Part shown: positions 44,334 to 53,857 of the stretch, piece by piece | Numbering within the stretch: the first letter of the stretch is position 1 | How the letters are laid out: each line of letters begins with the position of its first letter | Source of the DNA: Sva-07 sp963716235 | GTDB taxonomy: Bacteria > Actinomycetota > Acidimicrobiia > Acidimicrobiales > Ilumatobacteraceae | DNA: 64,000 bases | Reading direction: 5' to 3' | Assembly (NCBI GenBank): GCA_963716235.1 | Contig: CAVQTE010000034.1 | Location: forward strand, 11,852-75,851 | Notes under the pieces: generated by a model | Database searches by the model: none | Seen by the model: only the letters and a program-made list of their open reading frames with translations | Told to the model about the DNA's origin: nothing | Translations under genes and position numbers: made by a program

Positions 44334-46081
44334 TGAGCTGGCAGGCAATCGTCCAAACCCTCGTCCTCGTCGGGCTGCTCGCCGCGACCGTGCCGTTCCT
44401 CGGTCGGTACATGGCCGACGTGTACGGAGCCCGAGCGGACGGGTCGGCGCCGGGAGACCGGTTCTTCGGCCCGGTCGAGCGCACGATCTACCGGATCTGC
44501 GGCATCGACGCCAAGCGGGAGCAGCGCTGGAACGTCTACGCGACCGGTCTGCTCGCATTCAGCCTCGTGTCGGTGCTCGTGCTGTACGCGATGCACCGCC
44601 TGCAGGGCGTGCTGCCGTTCAACCCGACCGACCGCGAGGGCGTGAGCCCGATGGGTTCGTTCAACGCTGCGATCAGCTTCGTCACCAACACGAACTGGCA
44701 GTGGTACTCGGGCGAGCTGGCCATCAGCCACCTGACCAACATGCTCGGCAACACGGTCCAGAACTTCGTGTCAGCTGCCGCTGGCATGGTGGTCGTGATC
44801 GCGCTGATCCGCGGCATCACCCGTACGGGCACCCGCAGCCTCGGCAACTTCTGGGTGGACCTCGTCCGCACCCTGTTGCGCATTCTGCTGCCCTTGAGCC
44901 TCGTGTTCGCCGTGGTCCTGATGTCGCAGGGAGTGGTCCAGAACCTGAGCGGTCACACGGCCGCCGTCACGATCGACCAGACCCCCGTCGACCCCTCGGA
45001 CGAGTCGACGGCGATCACCGAGCAGCTCATCCCCGGCGGTCCGGTTGCGTCACAGGAAGCGATCAAGGAGCTCGGCACGAACGGCGGCGGTTTCTACAAC
45101 GCCAACTCGGCGCACCCGTTCTCCAACCCGAACGGCCTCACCAACATCCTGCAGATCTGGGCGCTGCTGCTCATCCCGTTCTCGTTCGTCGTGGCATTCG
45201 GTCGCCTCGTCCGCGACCGGAATCAGGGTCGGGTGCTGCTGGCGGTGATGGCGACGATCCTCGTGTTGTTCAGCGGATTCGCGATGCTCGCCGAGCAGCA
45301 CGGGAATCCCGGGCTGACCGAACGCGGCGCTGACCAGTCACTGTCGGTCTCGCAATCGGGCGGCAACATGGAGGGCAAGGAGATCCGATTCGGTCCAGCC
45401 GCGAGCGGGCTGTTCGCCGCGGCGACGACCGGCACCTCGACCGGTGCCGTGAACAGCATGCACGACTCCTACACGCCGATCGGCGGCCTCTCGCCGATGC
45501 TGCACATGATGCTCGGCGAGGTGTCTCCGGGCGGCGTCGGCGTCGGCCTCGGCGGCATGTTGGTCATGGCGTTGCTGGCGGTGTTCATCGCCGGGTTGAT
45601 GGTCGGACGAACGCCCGAGTACCTGGGCAAGAAGATCCAGGCGCCGGAGATGAAACTCGTCGTGCTCTACATCTTCGCCATGCCGTTCGCGCTGCTGACC
45701 TTCGCAGCGGCGTCGGTGCTGATCGACAGCGCAGCGACGTTCCAGCCCGGCGCCCACGGTCTGTCGGAGGTGCTCTACAACTTCGCGTCGACCGCCAACA
45801 ACAACGGCTCGGCCTTCGCCTACCAGGGCACCGGCACGCAGTGGTACACCACGACTCAGGGCATCTCCATGCTGATGGCGAGGTTCTTCACGATCATCCC
45901 GGTGCTGGCGATCGGAGGGTCGTTGGCCGCCAAGCCGAAGGTCCCTGCGACGTCGGGCACCATGCCGACCAACACCCCCCTCTTCGGCTTCCTCGTGGTG
46001 GGTGTCATCGCCATCGTCGCCGGCCTGACCTTCTTCCCCGCCCTCTCGCTGGGGCCAATCCTCGAACACCTCTCACTGTGA
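44333..46081 (+). CDS. kdpA: KdpA, K+-translocating subunit
   Basis: The product is 582 residues from ATG 44333. KdpA is the channel-like subunit with four selectivity-filter-like loops. Visible motifs: SFVTNTNWQWYSGE (loop 1), KELGTNGGGFYNANSAHPF (loop 2), AVNSMHDSYTPIGGL (loop 3) and NFASTANNNGSAFAY (loop 4). About ten hydrophobic helices. Full length and in frame. Part of kdpFABCDE. Confidence 0.97.
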   Translation: MSWQAIVQTLVLVGLLAATVPFLGRYMADVYGARADGSAPGDRFFGPVERTIYRICGIDAKREQRWNVYATGLLAFSLVSVLVLYAMHRLQGVLPFNPTDREGVSPMGSFNAAISFVTNTNWQWYSGELAISHLTNMLGNTVQNFVSAAAGMVVVIALIRGITRTGTRSLGNFWVDLVRTLLRILLPLSLVFAVVLMSQGVVQNLSGHTAAVTIDQTPVDPSDESTAITEQLIPGGPVASQEAIKELGTNGGGFYNANSAHPFSNPNGLTNILQIWALLLIPFSFVVAFGRLVRDRNQGRVLLAVMATILVLFSGFAMLAEQHGNPGLTERGADQSLSVSQSGGNMEGKEIRFGPAASGLFAAATTGTSTGAVNSMHDSYTPIGGLSPMLHMMLGEVSPGGVGVGLGGMLVMALLAVFIAGLMVGRTPEYLGKKIQAPEMKLVVLYIFAMPFALLTFAAASVLIDSAATFQPGAHGLSEVLYNFASTANNNGSAFAYQGTGTQWYTTTQGISMLMARFFTIIPVLAIGGSLAAKPKVPATSGTMPTNTPLFGFLVVGVIAIVAGLTFFPALSLGPILEHLSL

Positions 46082-46088
46082 GGATCGC

Positions 46089-48200
46089 GTGACCGCAACC
46101 ATCATCTCCGAAACTCCCCGCCCACCGAAGGTGCGCACCAAGGAGTCCAGGTCGATCTTCGACCGATCGATCGTCGGCCCTGCCATGGTCGACTCGCTGC
46201 GCAAGCTCGACCCGCGCACGATGTACCGCAATCCGGTCATGTTCATCGTCGAGATCGGATCGATCCTCACGACGTTGATCTTCATCCGGGACTTCGCCAG
46301 TAGCACCAACCAGGAGAACGTGTTCGCCGGGTTCGTGTCGCTCTGGCTCTGGTTCACGGTGCTGTTCGCCAACTTCGCCGAGGCCATGGCCGAAGGGCGC
46401 GGCAAGGCGCAAGCTGCGACCCTGCGCAAGACGCGCGCCGAGACGTCGGCCAACGTCCGCCTCCCCGACGGTTCCACGAGCGAGAAGGCGTCGTCGGCGT
46501 TGCAGGTCGGCGACCTCTGCGTCGTGAGCGCCGGCGAGGTGATCCCGGGTGACGGGGACATCGTCGAGGGCATCGCCACGGTCGATGAGTCGGCGATCAC
46601 CGGCGAGTCGGCACCCGTGATCCGCGAGTCCGGTGGCGACCGATCGGCGGTCACCGGTGGCACACGGGTGCTGAGCGACGAGATCGTGGTGCGGATCACG
46701 GCCAAGCCCGGCGAGACGTTCCTCGACCGCATGATCGCACTCGTCGAGGGTGCCGACCGCCAGAAGACGCCCAACGAGATCGCATTGACGATCCTCCTCG
46801 CCGGACTCACGGTGATCTTCCTGCTCGCCGTGGTCACGCTGCAACCCTTCGCGATCTACTCGGGTGCCGAACAGAGCGTCATCGTGCTGATCGCCCTCCT
46901 GGTGTGCCTGATCCCGACCACCATCGGTGGGTTGCTCTCCTCGATCGGCATCGCCGGGATGGACCGTCTGGTTCAGCGCAACGTGCTGGCGATGTCGGGG
47001 CGTGCCGTCGAAGCGGCGGGCGACGTGACGACCCTGCTGCTCGACAAGACCGGCACGATCACTTACGGCTCACGTCAGGCCGCCGAGTTCATCCCGGTCC
47101 ACGATGTCGCGCCGCAAGATCTCGCCGAGGCGGCAATGGTGTCGTCGCTCGCCGACGAGACACCCGAGGGTCGCTCGATCGTGCAGCTCGCGATCGAGCA
47201 GTTCTCACCGGCGACGGTCGACGACCGCGGCGCAACCATGGTGCCGTTCACGGCGCAGACCCGGATGTCCGGCATGGATCTCTCCAACGGTCGCCAGGTC
47301 CGCAAGGGGGCAGCAGACTCGGTACGCCGATTCGTTGAGGTCTCGAACGACGGCGACCATGCCGACGTCCCACTCGAGATGCTCCCGATCGTGGAACAGG
47401 TGTCACGCGACGGTGCCACGCCGCTCGTCGTGATCGACAAGGCGGGTCCGGGTGAGCCGTGGCGGGTGCTCGGCGTCGTGCGCCTGAAGGACACGGTGAA
47501 GCCCGGCATGCGAGAACGTTTCGACCAGCTCCGGTCGATGGGCATCCGTACCATCATGATCACCGGCGACAACCCCCTGACCGCGGCCGCGATCGCCGAG
47601 GAAGCCGGCGTCGACGGGTTCCTCGCCGAAGCCACGCCCGAGGACAAGATGGCCTTGATCAAGCGCGAGCAGGCCAGCGGAAACCTCGTGGCGATGACGG
47701 GCGACGGCACCAACGACGCCCCGGCGCTCGCACAAGCCGACGTCGGCGTGGCGATGAACACCGGGACCCAGGCCGCCAAGGAAGCCGGCAACATGGTCGA
47801 CCTCGACAGCAACCCCACCAAGTTGATCGAAATCGTCGAGGTCGGCAAGCAGCTGCTGATGACCCGTGGCTCGCTGACGACGTTCTCCATCGCGAATGAC
47901 GTCGCGAAGTACTTCGCCATCATCCCGGCCATGTTCGCCGCGGTGCTACCGGAGCTCGATCGACTCAATGTGATGAACCTGTCGAGCCCTCGGTCGGCGA
48001 TCCTGTCGGCCGTCATCTTCAACGCCCTGATCATCGTGGCACTGGTGCCGCTGGCACTGCGCGGGGTCAAGTTCCGCGCCGAGGCCGCTGCCCTCGTGTT
48101 GCGGCGCAACCTGCTGATCTACGGCCTCGGTGGCCTCGTCGCCCCGTTCATCGGCATCAAGCTCATCGACCTCATCGTCACTGCACTGGGAGCGAACTGA
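46089..48200 (+). CDS. kdpB: KdpB, P-type ATPase subunit
   Basis: The product is 703 residues from GTG 46089, 7 bp after kdpA. The phosphorylation site is D319 in LLLDKTGTITYGSRQAAEF. The actuator motif is VDESAITGESAPV, the hinge is MTGDGTNDAPALAQADVGVA, and the nucleotide-binding loop has VRKGAADSV. It drives K+ uptake by ATP hydrolysis with KdpA. Full length. Confidence 0.97.
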   Translation: MTATIISETPRPPKVRTKESRSIFDRSIVGPAMVDSLRKLDPRTMYRNPVMFIVEIGSILTTLIFIRDFASSTNQENVFAGFVSLWLWFTVLFANFAEAMAEGRGKAQAATLRKTRAETSANVRLPDGSTSEKASSALQVGDLCVVSAGEVIPGDGDIVEGIATVDESAITGESAPVIRESGGDRSAVTGGTRVLSDEIVVRITAKPGETFLDRMIALVEGADRQKTPNEIALTILLAGLTVIFLLAVVTLQPFAIYSGAEQSVIVLIALLVCLIPTTIGGLLSSIGIAGMDRLVQRNVLAMSGRAVEAAGDVTTLLLDKTGTITYGSRQAAEFIPVHDVAPQDLAEAAMVSSLADETPEGRSIVQLAIEQFSPATVDDRGATMVPFTAQTRMSGMDLSNGRQVRKGAADSVRRFVEVSNDGDHADVPLEMLPIVEQVSRDGATPLVVIDKAGPGEPWRVLGVVRLKDTVKPGMRERFDQLRSMGIRTIMITGDNPLTAAAIAEEAGVDGFLAEATPEDKMALIKREQASGNLVAMTGDGTNDAPALAQADVGVAMNTGTQAAKEAGNMVDLDSNPTKLIEIVEVGKQLLMTRGSLTTFSIANDVAKYFAIIPAMFAAVLPELDRLNVMNLSSPRSAILSAVIFNALIIVALVPLALRGVKFRAEAAALVLRRNLLIYGLGGLVAPFIGIKLIDLIVTALGAN

Positions 48201-48201
48201 C

Positions 48202-48786
48202 ATGCGACTCTTCATCCGTCAACTCCGCCCGGCTCTCCTCGTGGTTGTCGTGGCCAGTGTGCTTCTCGGGTTGGTGTACCCGCTGGTCGTCACCGCGATC
48301 GGCCAGGTGGGTTTCAACGACAAGGTGGACGGCTCGCTGATCGAGGTCGACGGCGAGGTCGTCGGCAGCAAGCTGCTGGGCCAGTCGTTCACTTCACCCG
48401 AGTACTTCCAGTCCCGACCATCAGCCGCCGGCGCCGGCTACGACGGCTCGGCGAGTTCCGGATCGAACCTCGGGCCGACCAACCCCGACTTCCTCACATC
48501 GATCGACGAACGTGTCGCCGCCTACCGGGAGGCCAACGGGCTGTCGAGCGATGTGATGGTCCCCGTCGACGCGGTGACCGCATCGGGCTCGGGCCTCGAC
48601 CCAGCGATCTCGGTGGCCAATGCACGGCTGCAGGCTCCTCGGGTCGCCGCGGCACGCGGCATGGATCTCGATGAAGTCCTGACGTTGATCGACGACAACA
48701 CCACCGGCCGCGCGCTCCTCGTCCTGGGCGAGCCGGCGGTCCAGGTCGTCGCACTCAACCTCGCACTCGACGGGCCGGCAGGGTGA
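48202..48786 (+). CDS. kdpC: KdpC, accessory subunit
   Basis: The product is 194 residues from ATG 48202. One N-terminal membrane helix (LVVVVASVLLGLVYPLVVTA) is followed by QVGFNDKVDGSLI and LLGQSFTSPEYFQSRPSAAG, the standard KdpC sequences, then SNLGPTNPDF and VPVDAVTASGSGLDPAISVA. KdpC helps ATP binding or assembly of the pump. Confidence 0.95.
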   Translation: MRLFIRQLRPALLVVVVASVLLGLVYPLVVTAIGQVGFNDKVDGSLIEVDGEVVGSKLLGQSFTSPEYFQSRPSAAGAGYDGSASSGSNLGPTNPDFLTSIDERVAAYREANGLSSDVMVPVDAVTASGSGLDPAISVANARLQAPRVAAARGMDLDEVLTLIDDNTTGRALLVLGEPAVQVVALNLALDGPAG

Positions 48787-48818
48787 CTCCGCCGACCGAC
48801 TTCGTAGGCTCGTGATCG

Positions 48819-51329
48819 ATGGCCAGAGGATCGTTGCGCATCTACCTCGGTGCGGCTCCTGGTGTCGGCAAGACCTACAAGATGCTCGGCGAGGGCGTCC
48901 GTCGCAAGGAGCGCGGCGCCGACATCGTCATCGGGCTCGTGGAGACGCACGGGCGCAAACAGACCGCCGACCAGATCGATCACCTCGAGGTGATGCCGCG
49001 CCGGGAGGTCGCCTATCGCGGCACGATCCTGCAGGAGATGGACGTCGATGCGATCCTGGCGCGCCGGCCGCAGGTCGTGCTCGTCGACGAGTACGCCCAC
49101 ACCAATGCTCCCGGATCACCGAACGAGAAGCGCTGGCAGGATGTCGAACAGCTGCTCGACGCGGGCATCGATGTGATCTCGACGCTGAACATCCAGCACC
49201 TCGAATCGCTCAACGACGTCATCGCCCGCATCACCGGTACCGCCCAGCGTGAGACCGTGCCGGACGAACGGGTACGCAGGGCGGATCAGCTCGAGCTCGT
49301 CGACATGGCACCCGAGGCGATCCGGCGCCGTCTCGCGCACGGCAACATCTACCCAGCCGAACGCGTCGATGCTGCGCTCGCCAACTATTTCCGGCCGGGC
49401 AACCTCGGTGCGCTTCGTGAGCTCGCCCTGCTGTGGCTGGCCGATCGAGTCGAGGAGTCGCTCACCGCGTACCTCGACGCCCACGGTATCTCCGAGGCCT
49501 GGGAGACCCGTGAACGTGTCGTCGTCGGGCTCACGGGCTTCCCGAGCGGCGAGGCAGCGATCCGTCGCGCCGCACGGATGGCGGGACGCGTCGGCGGTGA
49601 ACTGATCGGGGTCCACGTTGCGTTGAATGATGGGCTGGCAAGCCAGAACGAGCAGGCACTGGCCGACCAACGAAAGCTGGTCGTCGAGCTCGGTGGAACC
49701 GTGCACGACATCATTGCGCACAACACCGTAGAGGGGATGGCGGCATTCGCCCGGCAGGAGAAGGCCACCCAGATCGTGCTCGGGGCCAGCCGGCGAAGTC
49801 GCTGGCACGAGGTCGTGCACGGATCGTTCGTGGCGCGTCTGACCCGCCTCGTCCCGGAGATCGACGTGCACGTCTTTGCCCGCACCGGCGACGAGGTGCC
49901 CGTCGAGCATCGGTCCCGACGGCGCGAACCCGTCCGCCGCCGCACGATCGTCGCGTGGCTTCTCACGGCGTTCGCACTGCCGCTGCTGATCGCCGTCACC
50001 GTGCCGTTCCGTGACACCTTCGATCTCTCGACCGAACTCCTCCTGGCGCTCGTCCTGGTGCTGGCGATCGCCGTGCTCGGAGGTGTGGTTGTCGGCACCG
50101 TGGCGGCAGTGTTTGCATCGCTGCTCGTCAACTGGTTCTTCGTCGAGCCGTACTCGACGTTGACCATCGGTGACACGGAGAACGTCATTGCGCTCGCCGT
50201 GTTCGTCGCGGTGGCCATCACTGCCGGGGCGCTGGTCGACACGGTCGCGCGGCGTTCGCTCGAAGCGCGACTCGCTCGGCGCGAAGCCGAGGAACTGGTT
50301 CGCTCGACCACGAGCCTGGCCATCGATCCCGAGCCGGTGCAACGGCTGATCGAGCAGATCCAGACGGCATTTGCCCTCGCAGGTGTGCGGCTCGACACAG
50401 AACGCGACGGAACCTGGTCGACGGTTGCGATGGCCGGTGACGTCAGCCAACCGGCGACGGCGACGTTGTCGCTGTCGAACGGCAACAGCCGCGACGACGA
50501 ACACACGCTCGAGCTCTACGGTCGTTCGCTGTCGGCCGACGATCACCGGCTCCTGAGAGCGCTTGCGGACCAGTTGGCGTTGGCGATCGAGAATCAGATC
50601 CTCGAGTCCGAAGTGGCTGAGGCGGCAGCCCTGGCCGACGTCGATGCCGTTCGAACGGCACTGCTGCGCGCAGTGTCACACGACCTTCGAACACCGTTGG
50701 CATCGATCAAGGCGATGATCTCCGGCCTGCGCGACCCGACAGTGGCCTGGACTGCGGAGGAGATCGCGGAGGCACTGCTCACCGTCGACGAGGAAACCGA
50801 TCGGCTGAACGGCCTCGTGAGCAACCTGCTCGACGCGAGCCGGCTGCAGATCGGAGCACTGGCAGTCGACATCCGGTCTGCCGAGGTCGACGAGATCGTC
50901 GCTGCTGCCATGCACAGCATCGGTGCCCCGACGGGTTCGGTACTCGTCGAGGTCCCGCCGGACCTTCCTGCGGTGTCGTGTGACTCGACGCTCCTCGAAC
51001 GCAGCCTGGCGAACGTCATCTCGAACGCATTGCGCTTCAGCCCGCCGGACACCCCGGTCAGGATCGAAGCGGCCGAGGTGGGCCACAAGGTGCACGTTCG
51101 CATCGTCGACCGCGGCATCGGGATCAAGGCGGTCGATCGGTCGAGGGTGACCCTGCCCTTTCAACGATTCGGTGACGCCCCGGACGGGGACGGAGTCGGG
51201 TTGGGGCTGTCGATCGCCGAAGGATTCGTCGATGCGATGGGCGGTGCCCTGACACTCGACGACACGCCGGGCGGCGGGCTGACGGTGACGATCGCGTTGA
51301 CGACGGACGCTGGGCTTCGCACGGCATGA
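48819..51329 (+). CDS. kdpD: KdpD, sensor histidine kinase
   Basis: The product is 836 residues from ATG 48819. Order: KdpD N-terminal ATP-binding domain (IYLGAAPGVGKTYKMLGEG, DEYAHTNAPGSP, LNIQHLESLND), a universal-stress-like domain (VVVGLTGFPSGEAAIRRAAR), a DUF4118 four-helix block with VNWFFVEPYSTLTI, a GAF-like linker, then the kinase with phospho-acceptor H621 in AVSHDLRTPLASIKAMI, N-box ANVISNALRFSPPD and G-box GVGLGLSIAEGFV. It senses low K+ or turgor and phosphorylates KdpE. It overlaps kdpE by 4 bp. Confidence 0.96.
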   Translation: MARGSLRIYLGAAPGVGKTYKMLGEGVRRKERGADIVIGLVETHGRKQTADQIDHLEVMPRREVAYRGTILQEMDVDAILARRPQVVLVDEYAHTNAPGSPNEKRWQDVEQLLDAGIDVISTLNIQHLESLNDVIARITGTAQRETVPDERVRRADQLELVDMAPEAIRRRLAHGNIYPAERVDAALANYFRPGNLGALRELALLWLADRVEESLTAYLDAHGISEAWETRERVVVGLTGFPSGEAAIRRAARMAGRVGGELIGVHVALNDGLASQNEQALADQRKLVVELGGTVHDIIAHNTVEGMAAFARQEKATQIVLGASRRSRWHEVVHGSFVARLTRLVPEIDVHVFARTGDEVPVEHRSRRREPVRRRTIVAWLLTAFALPLLIAVTVPFRDTFDLSTELLLALVLVLAIAVLGGVVVGTVAAVFASLLVNWFFVEPYSTLTIGDTENVIALAVFVAVAITAGALVDTVARRSLEARLARREAEELVRSTTSLAIDPEPVQRLIEQIQTAFALAGVRLDTERDGTWSTVAMAGDVSQPATATLSLSNGNSRDDEHTLELYGRSLSADDHRLLRALADQLALAIENQILESEVAEAAALADVDAVRTALLRAVSHDLRTPLASIKAMISGLRDPTVAWTAEEIAEALLTVDEETDRLNGLVSNLLDASRLQIGALAVDIRSAEVDEIVAAAMHSIGAPTGSVLVEVPPDLPAVSCDSTLLERSLANVISNALRFSPPDTPVRIEAAEVGHKVHVRIVDRGIGIKAVDRSRVTLPFQRFGDAPDGDGVGLGLSIAEGFVDAMGGALTLDDTPGGGLTVTIALTTDAGLRTA

Positions 51330-52045
51330 CCACCGTCCTCGTTGTCGACGACGAACGTCAGATCCGGCGCGCGCTGAGCCTCAACTTCCGAGCCCGTGGA
51401 TACGCCGTCACCGAAGCGGCGAGCGGCGAGGCGGCGCTCACACGGATGGCCGACGATCGGCCCGACATCGTGCTGCTCGACCTCGGCCTGCCCGGGATGG
51501 ACGGCATCGCGGTCATCGAGGCCCTGCGCGGGTGGACCAACGTGCCCATCATCGTCCTGACCGCACGCGAGGACGAGCGGTCCAAGGTGCTTGCGCTCGA
51601 GGCAGGTGCCGACGACTACGTCACCAAGCCGTTCGGGATGGCTGAGCTCGTCGCCCGCGTCCGGGCCGCCCTGCGCCGTTCGCCCGAGGTCGGCACGGAG
51701 TTCGCCCTGGTGACGACACCTGACTTCGTGCTCGATCTGGCTGCACATCGCGCGTTCGTCGGCCCGGGGTCGGCCGATGGGCGAGCCGAGAACACCGAGG
51801 TGCGCCTCACCCCGACGGAGTGGGGAATCGTCGGCCATCTGGTGCGCCACCCTCACCGGCTCGTCACCTACACCCAGCTCATCCTGGCGGTGTGGGGCCC
51901 GGACTACGAGCCGGACCAGAACCTGCTGCGAGTCCACATGGGGCACATCCGCCGCAAACTCGAACCCGACCACACCCGCCCGAAGTACTTCGTCACCGAC
52001 GCCGGAGTGGGGTACCGCTTCCAGCCCGACGAGTCGGACGCGTGA
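51326..52045 (+). CDS. kdpE: KdpE, OmpR-family response regulator
   Basis: The product is 239 residues from ATG 51326, overlapping kdpD (ATGA). The receiver domain has acidic pocket VVDDERQIRR, phospho-acceptor D52 in IVLLDLGLPGMDG, and conserved Lys in VTKPFGMAELVAR. The C-terminal winged helix includes RLTPTEWGIVGHLVRHPHRL and LRVHMGHIRRKLEPD. It activates kdp transcription; here it sits at the operon's end. Confidence 0.95.
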   Translation: MTTVLVVDDERQIRRALSLNFRARGYAVTEAASGEAALTRMADDRPDIVLLDLGLPGMDGIAVIEALRGWTNVPIIVLTAREDERSKVLALEAGADDYVTKPFGMAELVARVRAALRRSPEVGTEFALVTTPDFVLDLAAHRAFVGPGSADGRAENTEVRLTPTEWGIVGHLVRHPHRLVTYTQLILAVWGPDYEPDQNLLRVHMGHIRRKLEPDHTRPKYFVTDAGVGYRFQPDESDA

Positions 52046-52049
52046 GGCG

Positions 52050-52949
52050 TCAGGATCGGTGGAGCCAGTCGCGCAGCTCCGGTGAAACGAGTTCGTCGAT
52101 CCGCTGCCGGTAGACGGCGTCCTGTTCGGGCGTCACGAATGACCGCCAGTCTCCGCCTTCACCGGACCGGAAGAATCGCGTGGGATCCGAGAAGATCTGC
52201 TTGGTGTTCGGGGCGAGGTCGTCTGCCCGGGCCCGCATCTGATCGATCGACGCCAACTCGGCGAGTTCCTCGATCCGGTCGGCCGTCAGGTCGAGTTCGA
52301 GCGCCAGCGCAAGACGACTCATGGCCGCGGCGCGCTCGGAGCGGAGCTCCTCGAAGTGGAACAACTCGACGTTGGGACGGTTGCGACGGTCCCACGACAC
52401 CTGGATGTGGCCGGCCACGAGTGCCAGCGACATCCGCCCCGTCGGGCTGTCGTCCACGAGCCAGAGGTCGAAGCGTTCTTCGATGGTCTCGGGAGTCTCA
52501 CCGAGGAACGGAAGAACCGTGTCGATGCCGACCGCTCCATCGACTGCGGCGATCACATGCTCGATGTCCATGTTCTCCATGTGGTGCTCCCACGACACGA
52601 ACACATCACGAGGATCGCGACCGACGGCGACGTAGGTCACGTCGGACCACTCGGGGACACCGTCCAGCGGTGTGTGCGTCTTGATGAAGCGGCGATGTGT
52701 CTGAGCGTCGACATGGGCCAACACCTCTTCGTCGCTCCGGGTCCGCATGTCCAACCAGGGCGACAGGTCGTCCATCCGTCCCGGGAAGTCGGGGCCATCG
52801 AAGAGCACGAGAGCGCACAGCATCTGCGTGAGCGTGGTGCCACACTTCGGTGGCGTCGAGATGATGACGTCGCCCGGCCGAGGCTCGAACTTCAACCAGC
52901 GGGCGCTGTCCGACATGAAGTTCTGGTAGCGCTTCGGCGCCGTCCCCAT
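52050..52949 (-). CDS. PAPS-dependent sulfotransferase
   Basis: The product is 299 residues from ATG 52949. The 5'-phosphosulfate loop is IISTPPKCGTTLTQML (residues 29-44) and the 3'-phosphate-binding motif is YVAVGRDPRDVFVSWEHH. A C-terminal segment with FFRSGEGGDWRSFVTPEQ, then DAVYRQRIDELV, is the RxGxxGDWK-like PAPS-binding motif of cytosolic sulfotransferases, with RSG for the usual RKG. It transfers sulfate from PAPS to an unknown hydroxyl acceptor. It converges with kdpE, 4 bp from its stop. Confidence 0.9.
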   Translation of the reverse strand: MGTAPKRYQNFMSDSARWLKFEPRPGDVIISTPPKCGTTLTQMLCALVLFDGPDFPGRMDDLSPWLDMRTRSDEEVLAHVDAQTHRRFIKTHTPLDGVPEWSDVTYVAVGRDPRDVFVSWEHHMENMDIEHVIAAVDGAVGIDTVLPFLGETPETIEERFDLWLVDDSPTGRMSLALVAGHIQVSWDRRNRPNVELFHFEELRSERAAAMSRLALALELDLTADRIEELAELASIDQMRARADDLAPNTKQIFSDPTRFFRSGEGGDWRSFVTPEQDAVYRQRIDELVSPELRDWLHRS

Positions 52950-52980
52950 TGCGTCAACCTACCGCGCGGGCGGTGGACGA

Positions 52981-53235
52981 TCAGTCGTCGGGTTGTTCGA
53001 TTGCGTCGAGGAAGGCGTTGACGTCGGCTTCTTCGCCACCGACCAGCCAGATCGTCATCTCGCCGTCGGATTCTTCGTCGTCCTCGTCGTCTTCCCAGGG
53101 GAGCACGCCATCGACGAAGTAGCGATCGACCGTGATGTCATCCGAGCCCTCCTCGACCGGAGCGATGACGGCGAGTTCCACCTCGGCATCTGCCGGTTGG
53201 TCGCTCAGGATGTCGATCAATTCGTGGACTCGCAT
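52981..53235 (-). CDS. Small acidic protein, unknown
   Basis: Not recognised. The product is 84 residues from ATG 53235, with AGGGAGAG before it. It starts MRVHELIDILSDQPADAEVE, has a very acidic middle (PWEDDEDDEESDGEM) and ends TIWLVGGEEADVNAFLDAIE. The first 30 residues look like an ordered helix-strand unit. It is 31 bp after the next gene on the minus strand (53267-53836), and the two may form an operon. Confidence 0.7.
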   Translation of the reverse strand: MRVHELIDILSDQPADAEVELAVIAPVEEGSDDITVDRYFVDGVLPWEDDEDDEESDGEMTIWLVGGEEADVNAFLDAIEQPDD

Positions 53236-53266
53236 GGCTCTCCCTTGCGGTGCGTCGTGACGGAAC

Positions 53267-53836
53267 TCAGTACTCGTCGAGCCAGGTGGGTGCCCGCTCG
53301 AGCAAATACAGACTGACATGTTTGCAGCGGTCGAGCGCGGCTTCGATCGCGTCGTCGACGTTCATGTACACGTCGGCGAGGTCGATGGTCATCTTGGCGA
53401 CGATCGAGAGGCTGCGCTCCGGCGCGTCGGTGACGCTCGGGAAGGAATCGATCGCCGACACCTCGAGTGGTAGATCGATGCCGCCGATTCCGGCGAGATC
53501 CGTCGCCAACACCAGCAGGTCGGGTGGCTCGGGCAACGGCGGCAGTGTCCACGTGAAGATGAGGGGGAAGCTGAAGCCGGTCGGCGGCGGGTCGTCGATC
53601 TCGTCGAGCTTCATCACTTCGTCTTCGAAGCCGAGCATCGCTCGTGGGTCGACGTCGAGTGACAGGTGCAGGTCGATCGGGCCCGCGCACGCCTCTTCAG
53701 GGTGCAGGTCGACCTCCCACAATTGGCGGAGCGAGTACGTCTCGACGAAGTGCCGTTCGTCGTGGACGTGGAACCCATGGTCGATCGCCTGACTCTTCAC
53801 GTCGGCCACGAAACCTGCAACGTCGATCACTGCCAT
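53267..53836 (-). CDS. Conserved-looking protein of unknown function
   Basis: Not recognised. The product is 189 residues from ATG 53836. No signal peptide or membrane segment. Notable stretches are FHVHDERHFVETYSLRQLWE, IDLHLSLDVDPRAMLGFEDE, FPLIFTWTLPPLPEPPDLLV and VYMNVDDAIEAALDRCKHVS. The alternating strand-rich sequence suggests a compact alpha/beta domain. Base composition and frame look like real coding sequence. The start lies 21 bp from that of the divergent IMPase-like gene. Confidence 0.7.
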   Translation of the reverse strand: MAVIDVAGFVADVKSQAIDHGFHVHDERHFVETYSLRQLWEVDLHPEEACAGPIDLHLSLDVDPRAMLGFEDEVMKLDEIDDPPPTGFSFPLIFTWTLPPLPEPPDLLVLATDLAGIGGIDLPLEVSAIDSFPSVTDAPERSLSIVAKMTIDLADVYMNVDDAIEAALDRCKHVSLYLLERAPTWLDEY

Positions 53837-53857
53837 GCAGATCGGACACTACCGTCT

